A stretch of DNA of 64,000 nucleotides, from contig NZ_JAPFPY010000007.1 of NCBI RefSeq assembly GCF_026240945.1, positions 121,848 to 185,847 on the forward strand, written 5' to 3'. Both the position numbers and the translations under genes were made by a program. Every line of letters begins with the position of its first letter. The first letter of the stretch is position 1. Below are positions 29,701 through 39,109 of the stretch, piece by piece. Origin of the DNA: Mycolicibacterium sp. J2. Lineage in GTDB: Bacteria; Actinomycetota; Actinomycetes; Mycobacteriales; Mycobacteriaceae. The notes under the pieces are model-generated. The model worked only from the letters and a program-made list of their open reading frames with translations, was not told the DNA's origin and made no database searches.

Positions 29701-30443
29701 CCCCGACCCGCGCCGAGGTGTGCGCCGTCGCCTGTGCCGAATTGTTCCGCGACGCAGGCGAGATCATGGTGTCCCCGATGACCACCATCGTGTCGGTGGG
29801 TGCCCGGTTGGCACGCCTGACCTTCTCCCCCGACATCGTGCTGACCGACGGGGAAGCACGCATCATCGCCGACACCCCGGCCATCGGTGCGGCCGCGGCG
29901 ATCGAGGGCTGGATGCCGTTCAACCGGGTTTTCGAGACCCTGGCCTGGGGCAAGCGCCACGTGGTGATGGGCGCCAACCAGATCGACCGCTACGGCAATC
30001 AGAACCTGTCGGCGTTCGGGCCCATCCAACATCCGACCCGCCAGATGTTCGGCGTCCGCGGTGCGCCGGGTAACTCGATCAACCATGCCACCAGTTACTG
30101 GGTGGGCAATCACTCCAAGCGGGTGTTCACCGACAACGTCGATATCGTGTCCGGAATCGGCTGGGACAAAGTCGATCCGAAGAACCCCGCCTACCGGTTC
30201 GCCAACATCTACCGGGTGGTGACCAACCTGGGCGTGTTCGACTTCAACGGTCCCGAGCACCAGATGCGGGCGGTCTCGCTGCATCCCGGGGTGGATGCCG
30301 AACAGGTCGTCGAGAACACCTCGTTCGAGGTGCATGGGCTGGGCGAAGCCGAGACCACCCGCCTGCCCGACGCCGACGAGCAGCGCCTGCTGCGCGAAGT
30401 CATCGATCCGAAGTCGTTGCGCGACAAAGAAGTCAAGGTTTAG
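29697..30443 (+). CDS. ipdB: IpdB, beta subunit of COCHEA-CoA hydrolase
   Basis: This 248-residue CoA-transferase beta-subunit-like protein includes the NQIDRYGNQNLSAFG segment and the FDFNGPEHQMRAVSLHPG region common to the family. It forms the heteromeric ring-C-opening hydrolase with IpdA. It is the counterpart of M. tuberculosis Rv3552. Four-base overlap with ipdA suggests coupled translation and equal amounts of the two subunits. Confidence 0.92.
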
Positions 30444-30446
30444 GTC

Positions 30447-31520
30447 ATGAGCAAGCTGGTCACCCCCCTTACCGAACTGGTCGGTATCGAGCACCCCGTC
30501 GTACAGACCGGGATGGGCTGGGTTGCGGGTGCCCGGCTCGTCTCGGCGACCTCGAACGCCGGTGGCCTCGGCATCCTGGCGTCGGCCACCATGACACTGG
30601 CAGAACTGCAAGCGGCCGTCACCAAGGTCAAGGCCGCGACCGACAAACCGTTCGGCATCAACATCCGTGCCGACGCCGGCGACGCGAACGACCGCGTCGA
30701 CCTCCTGATCCGCGAGGGAGTCAAAGTCGCCTCCTTCGCCTTGGCTCCCAAGCCCGACCTGATCGCCAAGCTCAAAGATGCCGGTGTGGTGGTCATTCCG
30801 TCGGTCGGACTGGCCAAGCACGCCAAGAAGGTGGCCGGCTGGGGCGCCGACGCGGTGATCGTGCAGGGCGGTGAGGGCGGTGGCCACACCGGTCCGATCG
30901 CCACCACACTGCTGCTGCCGTCGGTGCTCGACGCGGTCAAGGACACCGGTATGCCAGTGGTGGCCGCCGGTGGATTCTTCGACGGTCGCGGCCTGGCCGC
31001 CGCGCTGTCCTACGGCGCGGCCGGCGTCGCGATGGGGACCCGATTCCTGCTGACCGCGGACTCGACGGTGCCCGACGCCGTCAAACGCCGGTATCTGGAC
31101 GCGGCGCTGGACGGCACCGTGGTGTCCACCCGGGTCGACGGGATGCCGCACCGCGTGCTGCGCACCGGCCTGGTCGAGAAGTTGGAAAGCGGTTCGCCGG
31201 TGCGGGGTTTGGCCGCCGCGGTGGCCAACGCCCAGAAGTTCAAGAAGATGTCCGGCATGACCTGGAAGTCGATGATCACCGACGGCCTGGCGATGCGGCA
31301 CGGTAAGGACCTCACCTGGTCACAGGTGGTGATGGCGGCCAACACCCCGATGCTGCTCAAAGCGGGGTTGGTGGAGGGGAACACCGAGGCCGGCGTGCTG
31401 GCCTCGGGCCAGGTGGCCGGCATCCTCGATGACCTGCCGACCTGCGCCGAGCTGGTCCCGGCGATCGTCGCCGAGGCGATCGAGCATCTGGAGTCGGCCG
31501 CCAAGTACATCCAGTCCTGA
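30447..31520 (+). CDS. ipdC: IpdC, flavin-dependent reductase of C/D-ring catabolism
   Basis: This 357-residue TIM-barrel protein of the nitronate-monooxygenase/enoyl-reductase type has an FMN phosphate-binding loop (VQGGEGGGHTGPI) and VAAGGFFDGRG. M. tuberculosis Rv3553 (IpdC) is reported to be an FMN-dependent oxidoreductase acting on 5-hydroxy indane-type CoA esters before ring opening. It is the last gene of the echA20-ipdABC operon, three bases after ipdB, followed by a hairpin. Confidence 0.9.
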   Translation: MSKLVTPLTELVGIEHPVVQTGMGWVAGARLVSATSNAGGLGILASATMTLAELQAAVTKVKAATDKPFGINIRADAGDANDRVDLLIREGVKVASFALAPKPDLIAKLKDAGVVVIPSVGLAKHAKKVAGWGADAVIVQGGEGGGHTGPIATTLLLPSVLDAVKDTGMPVVAAGGFFDGRGLAAALSYGAAGVAMGTRFLLTADSTVPDAVKRRYLDAALDGTVVSTRVDGMPHRVLRTGLVEKLESGSPVRGLAAAVANAQKFKKMSGMTWKSMITDGLAMRHGKDLTWSQVVMAANTPMLLKAGLVEGNTEAGVLASGQVAGILDDLPTCAELVPAIVAEAIEHLESAAKYIQS

Positions 31521-31521
31521 T

Positions 31522-31553
31522 TCCGGCTGCTCTTGTCACCGGAGTCAGCCGGA
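31522..31553. terminator. Hairpin between convergent ipdC and the molybdopterin oxidoreductase gene
   Basis: TCCGGCTG (31522-31529) and CAGCCGGA (31546-31553) form a perfect 8-base stem with a 16-base loop, covering the gap and the last codon of the opposite gene. It is a probable bidirectional terminator. Confidence 0.5.
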
Positions 31554-33836
31554 GGGCTGCACCCGCACCTTGATGTTCTTCATGATCGGCTGATCGCTTT
31601 GCGTGCTGTAATCGCCGATGGCGCACAGCACGTTCATCTCCGGCATGTAGCCGGCGGCGTTCCCACGGGGAATGCTGTAGGGAATGGCCTTGTACCGGCG
31701 CAGCGATCGTGTGCTGCCGTCACGTGCGGTGGCGACGATATCGACCTCGTCGAACTCCTGGATGCCGCGATCGGCCATGTCCGCGGCGTTCATGAAGACC
31801 AGGGTGCGCAGATTCTTCACACCGCGGTAGCGGTCGTTGTCGGAGTAGACGGTGGTGTTCCACTGATCGTGCGACCGCAGTGTCGCAAGGATCAGGCTGT
31901 CTTCGCCGACAGTGTCGTCGGGCAGTGCCGGTGCCCAGAACTCGGCCTTGCCCGAAGGGGTCAGGAACACCAGCTCGCGGGCGGGCTGCTTGATCCGGAA
32001 CCCCAGCGGAAGGCGGACCCGCCTGTTGAAATCCTCGAATCCGTCGAGCACCTTGGCCATCGTGTCGCGGATCCGGTCGTAGTCCTCGACGTACCACTGC
32101 CAGGGAGTGGCGCTACCCGGAAGGGCTGCCGCCGCTATACCGGCGATGATGGCCGGCTCAGACATCAGCTGCGGGGATGCCGGCTTCTTCATCCCTCGGG
32201 ACAGATGCACCATGCTCATCGAGTCCTCCACCGAACACGACTGCACGCCTGAGCGCTGGTGGTCCTTCTCGGTCCGGCCGAGGCAGGGCAGAATCAGGGC
32301 ACGGCGGCCGTGCACGACGTGGCTGCGGTTCAGTTTGGTACTGACCTGCACGGTGAGTTCACATTTGCGTAGGCCGGCGTAAGTGTATTCGGTGTCGGGT
32401 GCGGCGGCGGCGAAGTTTCCGCCCATGCCCACGAACACCTTCAGCGCGCCGCTGTGCATGGCTTCGATGGTCCTGACGGTGTCCAGTCCGTGCGCGCGGG
32501 GCGGGTCGATCTTGCAGACGTCGGCCAGTCTGTCCAGAAACTCCTCGGTGGGTCGGTGATCGATACCGCAGGTGCGGTTGCCCTGCACATTGCTGTGGCC
32601 GCGCACCGGCGACGGGCCGGCACCTTCCCGGCCCAGATTCCCACGCAGCAGCAGTAGGTTGACGATTTCGCGGACGGTGTCGACGCCGTGTTCGTGCTGG
32701 GTGACGCCCAGACACCAGCTGATGATGCTGCGGTCGGAGTCCCGGTAGATCTTGGCCGCACTGCGGATATCACGCTCGGACACCCCCGATTTCGCCTCGA
32801 TCTCGTCCCACGGGGTGGCTTCGACCACGTCACGGTACTGCTCGAATCCGGCGGTGAAGCGCTCGATGAACTCGACGTCGAGGGCCTTGGGATCGGTTTT
32901 GGATTGCTCCAGAACGACTTTGGCGATGCCACGGATCAGGGCCAGATCGCCGCCGATCTTGGGTTGCAGGTTCAAGGTGCTGGTCTTGGTCGATTTGAAC
33001 GTCGCCATGCGCAGGAAGTCGTGCGGGATGATGGTCTTGGTGGCGCCGCCCTCGACGAGCGGATTGATGTGCACGATCTGCGCGCCGCGGCGGTAGGCCT
33101 CCGACAGCGCGGTCAACATCCGCGGCGCGTTGGATGCGGCGTTGACCCCGAGGACGAACAGGGCATCGGCGGTCTCCCAGTCCGCGAGGTCCACGGTGCC
33201 CTTGCCGGTGCCCAGCGCGGCCTGCATCGCGCGGCCGCTGGCCTCGTGGCACATGTTCGAGCAGTCTGGAAGATTGTTGGTCCCCAGCTCGCGGGCCATC
33301 AACTGGTAGAGGAACGTCGCTTCGTTCCCCAGCCGGCCCGAGGTGTAGTAGGCGGCCTGGTTGGGATCGTCGAGATCGGCAAGGGCGCCGCCGACCATGG
33401 CGAACGCGTCCGCCCAGCCGATCGGCTCGTAGTGGTCGGTGTCCGGGTTGTACACCATGGGTTCGGTCAGCCGGCCCTGGTCTTCCAGCGCGAAGTCGCT
33501 CCAGTTCGCGAGTTCCGAGACGGTATGTGCGGCAAAGAACTCAGGCCCACAACGCTTGTGCGTCATCTCCCACGTGACGTGTTTGATCCCGTTCTCGCAA
33601 ATGTCGAGCTTGAGTCCCTTGAGGTCGTCGGGCCAGGCGCAGCCAGGACAGTCAAATCCACCGTCTTCATGGTTCATCTTCATGATGGCCCGGGTTCCGT
33701 CGAACGGCTCGCGTTCACGCGCCAGGAACTTGGTGACGCTGACGGCCGCTCCCCACCCGGCGGCCGGGTGGGGATACGGGTGGAACTCCGGCCGGTGCCG
33801 GTCGGTGTCGTTGTCAGCGGTCCCTGGCTCGGTCAT
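31545..33836 (-). CDS. FdhF/YdeP-family molybdopterin oxidoreductase
   Basis: This 763-residue protein of the formate-dehydrogenase-like molybdopterin family (YdeP subgroup) has Cys63-x-x-Cys66 in DCPGCAWPD near the N-terminus and DCSNMCHEASG with Cys192 and Cys196. The former is a hallmark of the YdeP type rather than the four-Cys cluster motif of true formate dehydrogenases. Further family segments are GVNAASNAPRM and the molybdopterin dinucleotide-binding domain at the C-terminus. The substrate is unknown. No signal peptide is seen, so it is cytosolic. It lies where M. tuberculosis has fdxB, and I think it is an accessory insertion. Confidence 0.82.
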   Translation of the reverse strand: MTEPGTADNDTDRHRPEFHPYPHPAAGWGAAVSVTKFLAREREPFDGTRAIMKMNHEDGGFDCPGCAWPDDLKGLKLDICENGIKHVTWEMTHKRCGPEFFAAHTVSELANWSDFALEDQGRLTEPMVYNPDTDHYEPIGWADAFAMVGGALADLDDPNQAAYYTSGRLGNEATFLYQLMARELGTNNLPDCSNMCHEASGRAMQAALGTGKGTVDLADWETADALFVLGVNAASNAPRMLTALSEAYRRGAQIVHINPLVEGGATKTIIPHDFLRMATFKSTKTSTLNLQPKIGGDLALIRGIAKVVLEQSKTDPKALDVEFIERFTAGFEQYRDVVEATPWDEIEAKSGVSERDIRSAAKIYRDSDRSIISWCLGVTQHEHGVDTVREIVNLLLLRGNLGREGAGPSPVRGHSNVQGNRTCGIDHRPTEEFLDRLADVCKIDPPRAHGLDTVRTIEAMHSGALKVFVGMGGNFAAAAPDTEYTYAGLRKCELTVQVSTKLNRSHVVHGRRALILPCLGRTEKDHQRSGVQSCSVEDSMSMVHLSRGMKKPASPQLMSEPAIIAGIAAAALPGSATPWQWYVEDYDRIRDTMAKVLDGFEDFNRRVRLPLGFRIKQPARELVFLTPSGKAEFWAPALPDDTVGEDSLILATLRSHDQWNTTVYSDNDRYRGVKNLRTLVFMNAADMADRGIQEFDEVDIVATARDGSTRSLRRYKAIPYSIPRGNAAGYMPEMNVLCAIGDYSTQSDQPIMKNIKVRVQPSG

Positions 33837-33897
33837 GGTTCCAGTCTGCTCGACATCATGCGTCGGCGCCTACCGAATCACGACCGTCCAGCAGCGC

Positions 33898-34914
33898 TCA
33901 GCGATACCAGTCCGGTAGCTCACCGGGGCGCAGGTCGGTGGGATCACCGGGCCGGGTCAGCGTCAGCACCGCCCGCACGATGGTGGGTCGCGACTGGAGC
34001 TCGTCTGCAATGGCATTCAGCCGGGCGGCGACGTTGGACTCCGCCGCATCCCCGACCAGGTCGACCGCGGCGACCAGGTAGATCCGGTCGGCGCCGACCC
34101 ATTCCATGTGCAGGTAGCTGACCCGCTCGACATCGTGATGGTCGAGCAGGCCCTGCAGCGCGGTATTGCGGGCCAGCGGGGTGACCGCCTCACCCGTCAG
34201 GAAGTCCATGTTGCGGCCGATCAGGAACAGCGCGACCCCGCCCAGCAGGATACCCACCAGGATGGAACCGATGGCATCCCACACCGCATCTCCCGTCAGC
34301 TGGTGCGCCAGGATTCCCGCGGAAGCGATGACGATCCCGATCAATGCCGAGAGGTCCTCGGCGAACACCGAGCGCAGCATCGGGTTGGACATCACCCGGA
34401 CGTAGCGCAACGGATGGATACGGCGCTGGGCTGCACCGGATCTGGTCTGTTGCAAGGCTTGTAGGAATGAGGTTCCCTCGAGCACGAAGGAGACGCCGAG
34501 AACCGCATAGGCCCAGCTGTATGACGTCGCCTCCGATTCGCCGCCGAGTGATTGCACCCCATGCCACACCGATACCGCGGCCCCGACGGCAAATAGGCCG
34601 AAGGCTGCGAACATCGACCAGATGTAACCGGCGCGGCCATAACCCAGTCGGTGGTCGGCATCGGCAGGCTTCATCGAGCGACGGGTACCGATCAGCAGGA
34701 ACACCTCGTTGCCGGTATCGGCCCAGGAGTGTGCGGCCTCGGCCAGCATCGAGGCAGACCCGGTGAGGCCGGCCACGATCGTCTTGGCAACGGCGATAAG
34801 CACATTCGCGCCGAGTGCGATGGCGACGGTCAGCAGGCTCTCGTTCTGGCCCACGTCTGTTGCGGATGCCTCCCCCGAATTGCCCATGCTCAACCCTAGC
34901 TCCGGGGTTGCCAT
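33898..34914 (-). CDS. Cation diffusion facilitator family metal transporter
   Basis: This 338-residue CDF protein has six membrane segments. His62 and Asp66 in AHSWADT (HxxxD) of the second helix, with the acidic residue in AEDLSAL of a later helix, form the transport site. The C-terminal cytosolic domain (about 245-338) has the [12 protein letters not shown] strand pattern of the CDF dimerisation domain. It probably exports Zn2+, Co2+, Mn2+ or Fe2+ in exchange for protons; the metal cannot be told. The start is ATG 34914 or ATG 34887. It is divergent from the XRE-cupin regulator. Confidence 0.82.
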   Translation of the reverse strand: MATPELGLSMGNSGEASATDVGQNESLLTVAIALGANVLIAVAKTIVAGLTGSASMLAEAAHSWADTGNEVFLLIGTRRSMKPADADHRLGYGRAGYIWSMFAAFGLFAVGAAVSVWHGVQSLGGESEATSYSWAYAVLGVSFVLEGTSFLQALQQTRSGAAQRRIHPLRYVRVMSNPMLRSVFAEDLSALIGIVIASAGILAHQLTGDAVWDAIGSILVGILLGGVALFLIGRNMDFLTGEAVTPLARNTALQGLLDHHDVERVSYLHMEWVGADRIYLVAAVDLVGDAAESNVAARLNAIADELQSRPTIVRAVLTLTRPGDPTDLRPGELPDWYR

Positions 34915-34968
34915 CGAACAGCGGACCGCGCATGGGCCAGGGGTTGCGTCAGGTTCATCGATGCCCTA

Positions 34969-34981
34969 TGTTCAACGAACA
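34969..34981. promoter_or_regulatory. Palindrome upstream of the XRE-cupin regulator gene
   Basis: TGTTCAACGAACA is a palindrome of two 5-base arms with a 3-base centre. It is followed by CTTTGTTTAG, giving a second TTGTT half. It lies in the divergent promoter between the CDF transporter and the regulator, so autoregulation is plausible. Confidence 0.4.
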
Positions 34982-35038
34982 CTTTGTTTAGTGATACCGA
35001 ATGTTGGGTTCGCCCGCACGAACGGACGGTTCGAGTCG

Positions 35039-35626
35039 ATGCAGTCTGACGGCGCAAGCGTCGCCGCGGCACCCGCGGCGGCGGACGCCGATCTGGGTGC
35101 GCGGATCCGCGAATTCCGGTTGGCCCGCAGGTTGACCCTGCGGGACCTCGCCAGCCGGGCCGCGACGTCGGCGGGCTTCCTCAGCCAACTGGAACGCGGC
35201 CAGGTCAACGCCAGCGTCGGGACACTGCGCCGGCTGTGTGAGGAACTCGGGGTCACGCTGCCCGACCTGTTCACCGACCACCATCCACACGGCGCCCGGA
35301 TCCTGCGTAAGCGCGACCGCCCGGAGATCCACGTCTCGGATACCAGCGCGAAATATCTGTTGTCCCAGAAGCCGTTGCGCAATCTCGAGGTCTACGCCGC
35401 GGAATTCGCTCCCGGTGGCAGCGCGGGAGACGCTTACGTGCACGGCGATTCGCAGGAGATCTTGTTGGTCATCGCCGGCAGCATCGTGCTCGAGCTCGAC
35501 GGGTCGATGCACCAGCTCACGGCCGGCGACAGTGCCGAATACCGCACGTCGGTGCCACACACCGTGCACAACCACAGCGCCGAACGCGCCGAACTTCTCT
35601 GGATCGTCAGCCCCCCGACGATATGA
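35039..35626 (+). CDS. XRE-family regulator with C-terminal cupin (PuuR-like)
   Basis: This 195-residue protein has an N-terminal helix-turn-helix (about 20-80; LASRAATSAGFLSQLERGQV) and a C-terminal cupin_2 domain (about 105-193; HGDSQEILLVIAGS, then GDSAEYRTSVPHTVHNHS). Proteins of this type, such as PuuR, repress amine-degradation genes and bind a small ligand in the cupin. It lies 67 bases upstream of a PuuB-like oxidase gene, which supports a link to polyamine or other amine catabolism. The ATG at 35039 is preferred because the longer open frame crosses the divergent promoter. Confidence 0.78.
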   Translation: MQSDGASVAAAPAAADADLGARIREFRLARRLTLRDLASRAATSAGFLSQLERGQVNASVGTLRRLCEELGVTLPDLFTDHHPHGARILRKRDRPEIHVSDTSAKYLLSQKPLRNLEVYAAEFAPGGSAGDAYVHGDSQEILLVIAGSIVLELDGSMHQLTAGDSAEYRTSVPHTVHNHSAERAELLWIVSPPTI

Positions 35627-35693
35627 GGAAGCCCCTTCCGGTGGGCGAGCAACCGCACTGGCACACGTGACGAACACGAACAGGAGTACAGCG

Positions 35694-37106
35694 ATGCCTT
35701 CCGAGATGCCTTCCGGCACCACGACGCAGTTCGTCAATGGTGGTGTGTCGTACTGGTATCGATCGATCGGCCTTCCTCAGCAACGACCCGCGCTCCCCGG
35801 TGATCAGGACGCCGACGTATGCATCGTCGGCGCCGGCCTGACCGGTCTGTGGACCGCGTATTACCTCAAGCGGCAACAACCCGATCTGCGTATCACCATC
35901 CTGGAGAAGGAATTCGCGGGATACGGCGCATCCGGCCGCAATGGCGGGTGGCTGTCGGCGGAATTGGCCGGCAGCCGCGACGCCTACGCCGCGACGCACG
36001 GCCGTGACGGCGTGGCCGACCTGATGCGGGCCATGCGGACCGCCGTCGATGACGTCATCGCCGTCGCGCAGACGGAGGGAATCGACGCCGATATCGTCAA
36101 GGATGGTGTGCTGCACGTCGCCCGGTCACGCGCACAACTCGGCCGGATGCACGAGATGCTGCGCTACGAACGGGAATGGGGCGCAGAGGCCGACGATTTC
36201 GTTGCCTTGACCCGCGACGAGCTGGACGAGCGCATCAGGATCGCCGGGGCCCTGGGTGGCGTGTTCACCCCGCATTGTGCTCGGGTGCAACCCGCCAAGC
36301 TGGTGCTCGGTCTGGCTCGTGTCGTCGAGGAGGCCGGTGTCACGATCTTCGAGGGCACCACTGTCACCCGGATCGAGCAGGGCCGTGCCGTCACCGATCA
36401 CGGGGTGGTCCGCGCACCGGTGGTGCTGCGTTGCCTGGAGGGATTCACCGCCAGCCTGGAAGGACAGCGACGCGACTGGCTTCCGATGAACTCCTCGATG
36501 GTGATCACCGCACCGCTGTCCGAGCAAGCGTCGTCTGAGATCGGTTGGCGTGGAGCCGAACTGATGGGCGATTTCGCACACGGCTACATGTATGCCCAGC
36601 GCACCGCCGACAACCGGATCGCGCTGGGTGGGCGCGGCATTCCCTATCGGTACGGCTCCCGCACCGATATCGACGGGGCCACCCAGGACTGGACGGTCAG
36701 CGCGCTCACCGAGTTGATGCACGAGATGTTCCCCGCGACGCGGTCGGTGCCCATCGTGCATGCGTGGTGCGGGGTGCTCGGCGTGCCACGGGACTGGACG
36801 GCAACGGTCGACCTGGATCCGGTGACCGGTCTGGGCACGGCCGGCGGCTACGTCGGCAGCGGACTGACCACCACCAACCTCGCCGGCCGCACCCTCGCCG
36901 ACTTGGTACTTCGCCAGGACACCGAGTTGACCCGGCTGCCGTGGGTGGGCCGCCGCGTGCGCCGCTGGGAACCGGAACCGCTGCGGTGGCTGGGTGTGCA
37001 GAGCATGTATGTGCTGTACCGGATGGCCGATCGCCGCGAGAGCACGCGGGATCTGCCGACCACCAGCCGAATTGCGCGTATCGCGAACATGATCACCGGA
37101 CGTTGA
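35694..37106 (+). CDS. FAD-dependent amine oxidoreductase (PuuB-like, DAO family)
   Basis: This 470-residue protein has a dinucleotide-binding motif VCIVGAGLTGLWTA (about 42-55), a GASGRNGGW motif (78-86) typical of gamma-glutamylputrescine oxidase-type DAO proteins, and a C-terminal GGYVGSGLTTTNLAGRTLADL FAD segment. It likely oxidises a secondary or primary amine with oxygen. The ATG 35694 has a GGAG ribosome site. It is followed by a truncated cupin frame whose start overlaps its stop. The substrate is not proven; ligases or aldehyde dehydrogenases of a full Puu pathway are not adjacent. Confidence 0.75.
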   Translation: MPSEMPSGTTTQFVNGGVSYWYRSIGLPQQRPALPGDQDADVCIVGAGLTGLWTAYYLKRQQPDLRITILEKEFAGYGASGRNGGWLSAELAGSRDAYAATHGRDGVADLMRAMRTAVDDVIAVAQTEGIDADIVKDGVLHVARSRAQLGRMHEMLRYEREWGAEADDFVALTRDELDERIRIAGALGGVFTPHCARVQPAKLVLGLARVVEEAGVTIFEGTTVTRIEQGRAVTDHGVVRAPVVLRCLEGFTASLEGQRRDWLPMNSSMVITAPLSEQASSEIGWRGAELMGDFAHGYMYAQRTADNRIALGGRGIPYRYGSRTDIDGATQDWTVSALTELMHEMFPATRSVPIVHAWCGVLGVPRDWTATVDLDPVTGLGTAGGYVGSGLTTTNLAGRTLADLVLRQDTELTRLPWVGRRVRRWEPEPLRWLGVQSMYVLYRMADRRESTRDLPTTSRIARIANMITGR

Positions 37107-37288
37107 GCGCCGCGGACCGCAGCACCAATACCGAAGTGTGTCAGATCATCTCGGGCTACGGAACGGTGACCGGGGAAGACGGCGCCGCCATCGGCCCGGG
37201 TTCGCTGCTGGTCCTGCCGCGCGGGTGGCGGGGAACCTGGGTCATCCGGGAGACGATCCGCAAGTCGTTCGTCATCGTCGACGGGTGA
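37103..37288 (+). pseudogene. Truncated DUF861-type cupin remnant
   Basis: This 61-residue frame begins with a TTG overlapping the oxidoreductase stop. It encodes only the second half of a DUF861 (cupin_3) domain: TEVCQIISGYGTVTG, then GPGSLLVLPRGWRGTWVI and RKSFVIV. Complete family members have about 110-120 residues, so the first strands are missing. DUF861 cupins often sit next to amine oxidases, so this is likely the 3' remnant left by a deletion. A short functional protein cannot be excluded. Confidence 0.5.
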
Positions 37289-37306
37289 CCGCCGACCGCG
37301 CGGTCA
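37286..37306. terminator. Hairpin spanning the stops of the cupin remnant and fadA6
   Basis: TGACCGC (37286-37292) and GCGGTCA (37300-37306) form a perfect 7-base stem with a 7-base loop. Each arm contains one of the two convergent stop codons. It is a possible bidirectional terminator. Confidence 0.4.
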
Positions 37307-38452
37307 GAGCCGTTCGATGATGGTCACGTTGGCGGTACCGCCGCCCTCGCACATGGTCTGCAGGCCGTAGCGACCGCCGGTGCGCTCCAACGTGTTCAGC
37401 ATGGTGGCGAACAGCTTGGCTCCGGTGGCACCGAGCGGGTGGCCCAGCGCGATGGCGCCGCCGCTCGGGTTGACCTTCGCGGGATCGGCGCCGGTCTCTT
37501 TGATCCAAGCCTGCACCACGGGGGCGAACGCCTCGTTGATCTCGACGGTGTCGATGTCCTCGATCGACAATCCCGTCTTCTGCAGCGCGTAGTGGGTGGC
37601 CGGGATGGGGCCGGTGAGCATGTACACCGGGTCCGCACCGCGGGCACTGATGTGGTGGATGCGGGCGCGCGGCTTGAGCCCGTGCGTCTTCACCGCACTT
37701 TCCGAGGCGAGCAGCACCGCGCTGGCGCCGTCGGAGATCTGGCTGGCCATCGCGGCGGTGAGCCGGCCACCCTCGACCAAGGTCTTGAGTCCGGCCATCT
37801 TCTCCAGCGAGGTGTCGCGCGGGCCCTCGTCGGTGACGAACCCGTCCACCGGAATGATCTCGTTCTCGAAGTACCCGGCCCGGATGGCCTCCTGCGCGCG
37901 CTGATGGCTGGTGAGCGCGTACTGCTCCATCTCTTCGCGGGACAGGTTCCACTTCTCGGCGATCATTTCGGAGCCGCGGAACTGCGAGATCTCCTGGTCG
38001 CCGTAGCGGTGCAGCCAGCTCTTGGATTCGTTGGTCGGTGACGTGAAGCCGAACTGCTCACCGACGATCATCGCCGAGCTGATCGGGATCTGGCTCATGT
38101 TCTGCATGCCGCCGGCCACGATCACATCGGCCGTGCCGGACATGATGGCCTGGGCGCCAAAGGAAATGGCCTGCTGCGAGGATCCGCATTGCCGGTCGAC
38201 CGTCACCCCTGGAACTTCTTCGGGGTAGCCTGCCGCCAGCCAGGACAGCCGAGCGATGTTGCCGGCCTGGCCGCCGATGGCATCCACGCAGCCGGCGATC
38301 ACGTCGTCCACCGCGCTGGGGTCCAAATCGTTGCGGTCGAACAGTCCGCGCCAGGCGGCCGCCCCCAGGTCGACCGGATGCACTCCGGACAGCGATCCCC
38401 CGCGCTTGCCGACCGCGGTGCGAACGGCATCAATGACGTACGCCTCACCCAT
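37304..38452 (-). CDS. fadA6: FadA6, thiolase of C/D-ring catabolism
   Basis: This 382-residue thiolase has its nucleophile Cys in TVDRQCGSSQQA (near 90), NEAFAPVVQAW, GHPLGATGAK, and the C-terminal MCEGGGTANVT motif. It cleaves the keto-CoA ester formed after ring C opening by IpdAB in HIP degradation. It follows kstR2, whose stop lies 8 bases inside its start, matching M. tuberculosis Rv3556c-Rv3557c. Confidence 0.92.
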   Translation of the reverse strand: MGEAYVIDAVRTAVGKRGGSLSGVHPVDLGAAAWRGLFDRNDLDPSAVDDVIAGCVDAIGGQAGNIARLSWLAAGYPEEVPGVTVDRQCGSSQQAISFGAQAIMSGTADVIVAGGMQNMSQIPISSAMIVGEQFGFTSPTNESKSWLHRYGDQEISQFRGSEMIAEKWNLSREEMEQYALTSHQRAQEAIRAGYFENEIIPVDGFVTDEGPRDTSLEKMAGLKTLVEGGRLTAAMASQISDGASAVLLASESAVKTHGLKPRARIHHISARGADPVYMLTGPIPATHYALQKTGLSIEDIDTVEINEAFAPVVQAWIKETGADPAKVNPSGGAIALGHPLGATGAKLFATMLNTLERTGGRYGLQTMCEGGGTANVTIIERL

Positions 38453-39059
38453 GACTGATCTCCTTTTTCGTTATGCCGCCGAGAACGATGGCCAGGTATT
38501 GCCGGCCGACTTCTTCGGCCGTGAGGGGTCCGCCCGGCTGATACCAGCGGACCGACACCCAGGTGGTGTCACGGATGAACCGGTAGACCAGGTCGACATC
38601 GAGGTCGGGTCGAAACGATCCGTCGGCGATGCCCTGGTTGAGCAAGTCCAGCCACATCTTGCGCTGCTCACGGTTGCGCTTGTCGACGAAAGCGAACTGC
38701 GGCAGGGCGGACAGCCGTTTGGCCTCGTCCTGGTAGATCACGACCTGCGCGTGCCGGTGCTCGATCGCCTCGAACGATGTCAGGAACAGCCCCTTGAGCC
38801 GTTCCAGGGGACTGTCCTCGGAGGCCGCGATCTGCTCGTACCTGGCGAACAGCCAATCCAGGAAGTCCCGCAGGACCTCCTCGACCATCTGTTCCTTGGA
38901 CTTGAAATGGTGGTACAAACTGCCGGACAGGATGCCCGCGGAATCGGCGATATCGCGGACGGTGGTCGCCTTGAGCCCTCGTTCGGCGAACATGGTGGCG
39001 GCGAGATCCAGCAGCTCGTCACGCCTGCTCGCCGGCTGGCCGGGCGATTCCGTCCCCAT
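38445..39059 (-). CDS. kstR2: KstR2, TetR-family repressor of the HIP (C/D-ring) regulon
   Basis: This 204-residue TetR protein has its DNA-binding helices at about 12-58 (ATTVRDIADSAGILSGSLYHHFKSKEQM) and an all-helical ligand domain. KstR2 is relieved by HIP-CoA. Identification rests on coupling to fadA6 as in M. tuberculosis, on size, and on a KstR2 operator 16 bases upstream of its start, which implies autoregulation. ATG 39059 is preferred over the overlapping GTG 39062. Confidence 0.92.
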   Translation of the reverse strand: MGTESPGQPASRRDELLDLAATMFAERGLKATTVRDIADSAGILSGSLYHHFKSKEQMVEEVLRDFLDWLFARYEQIAASEDSPLERLKGLFLTSFEAIEHRHAQVVIYQDEAKRLSALPQFAFVDKRNREQRKMWLDLLNQGIADGSFRPDLDVDLVYRFIRDTTWVSVRWYQPGGPLTAEEVGRQYLAIVLGGITKKEISHG

Positions 39060-39074
39060 CACCAGAGCATAGCA

Positions 39075-39088
39075 ACCAAGCGCTTGCT
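39075..39088. promoter_or_regulatory. KstR2 operator upstream of kstR2
   Basis: ACCAAGCGCTTGCT fits AnCAAGnnCTTGnT. It should mediate autoregulation of kstR2-fadA6. The GH5 gene ends 21 bases further upstream in the same orientation. Confidence 0.85.
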
Positions 39089-39109
39089 AGGTCGAATGTG
39101 TGGCGGAGC

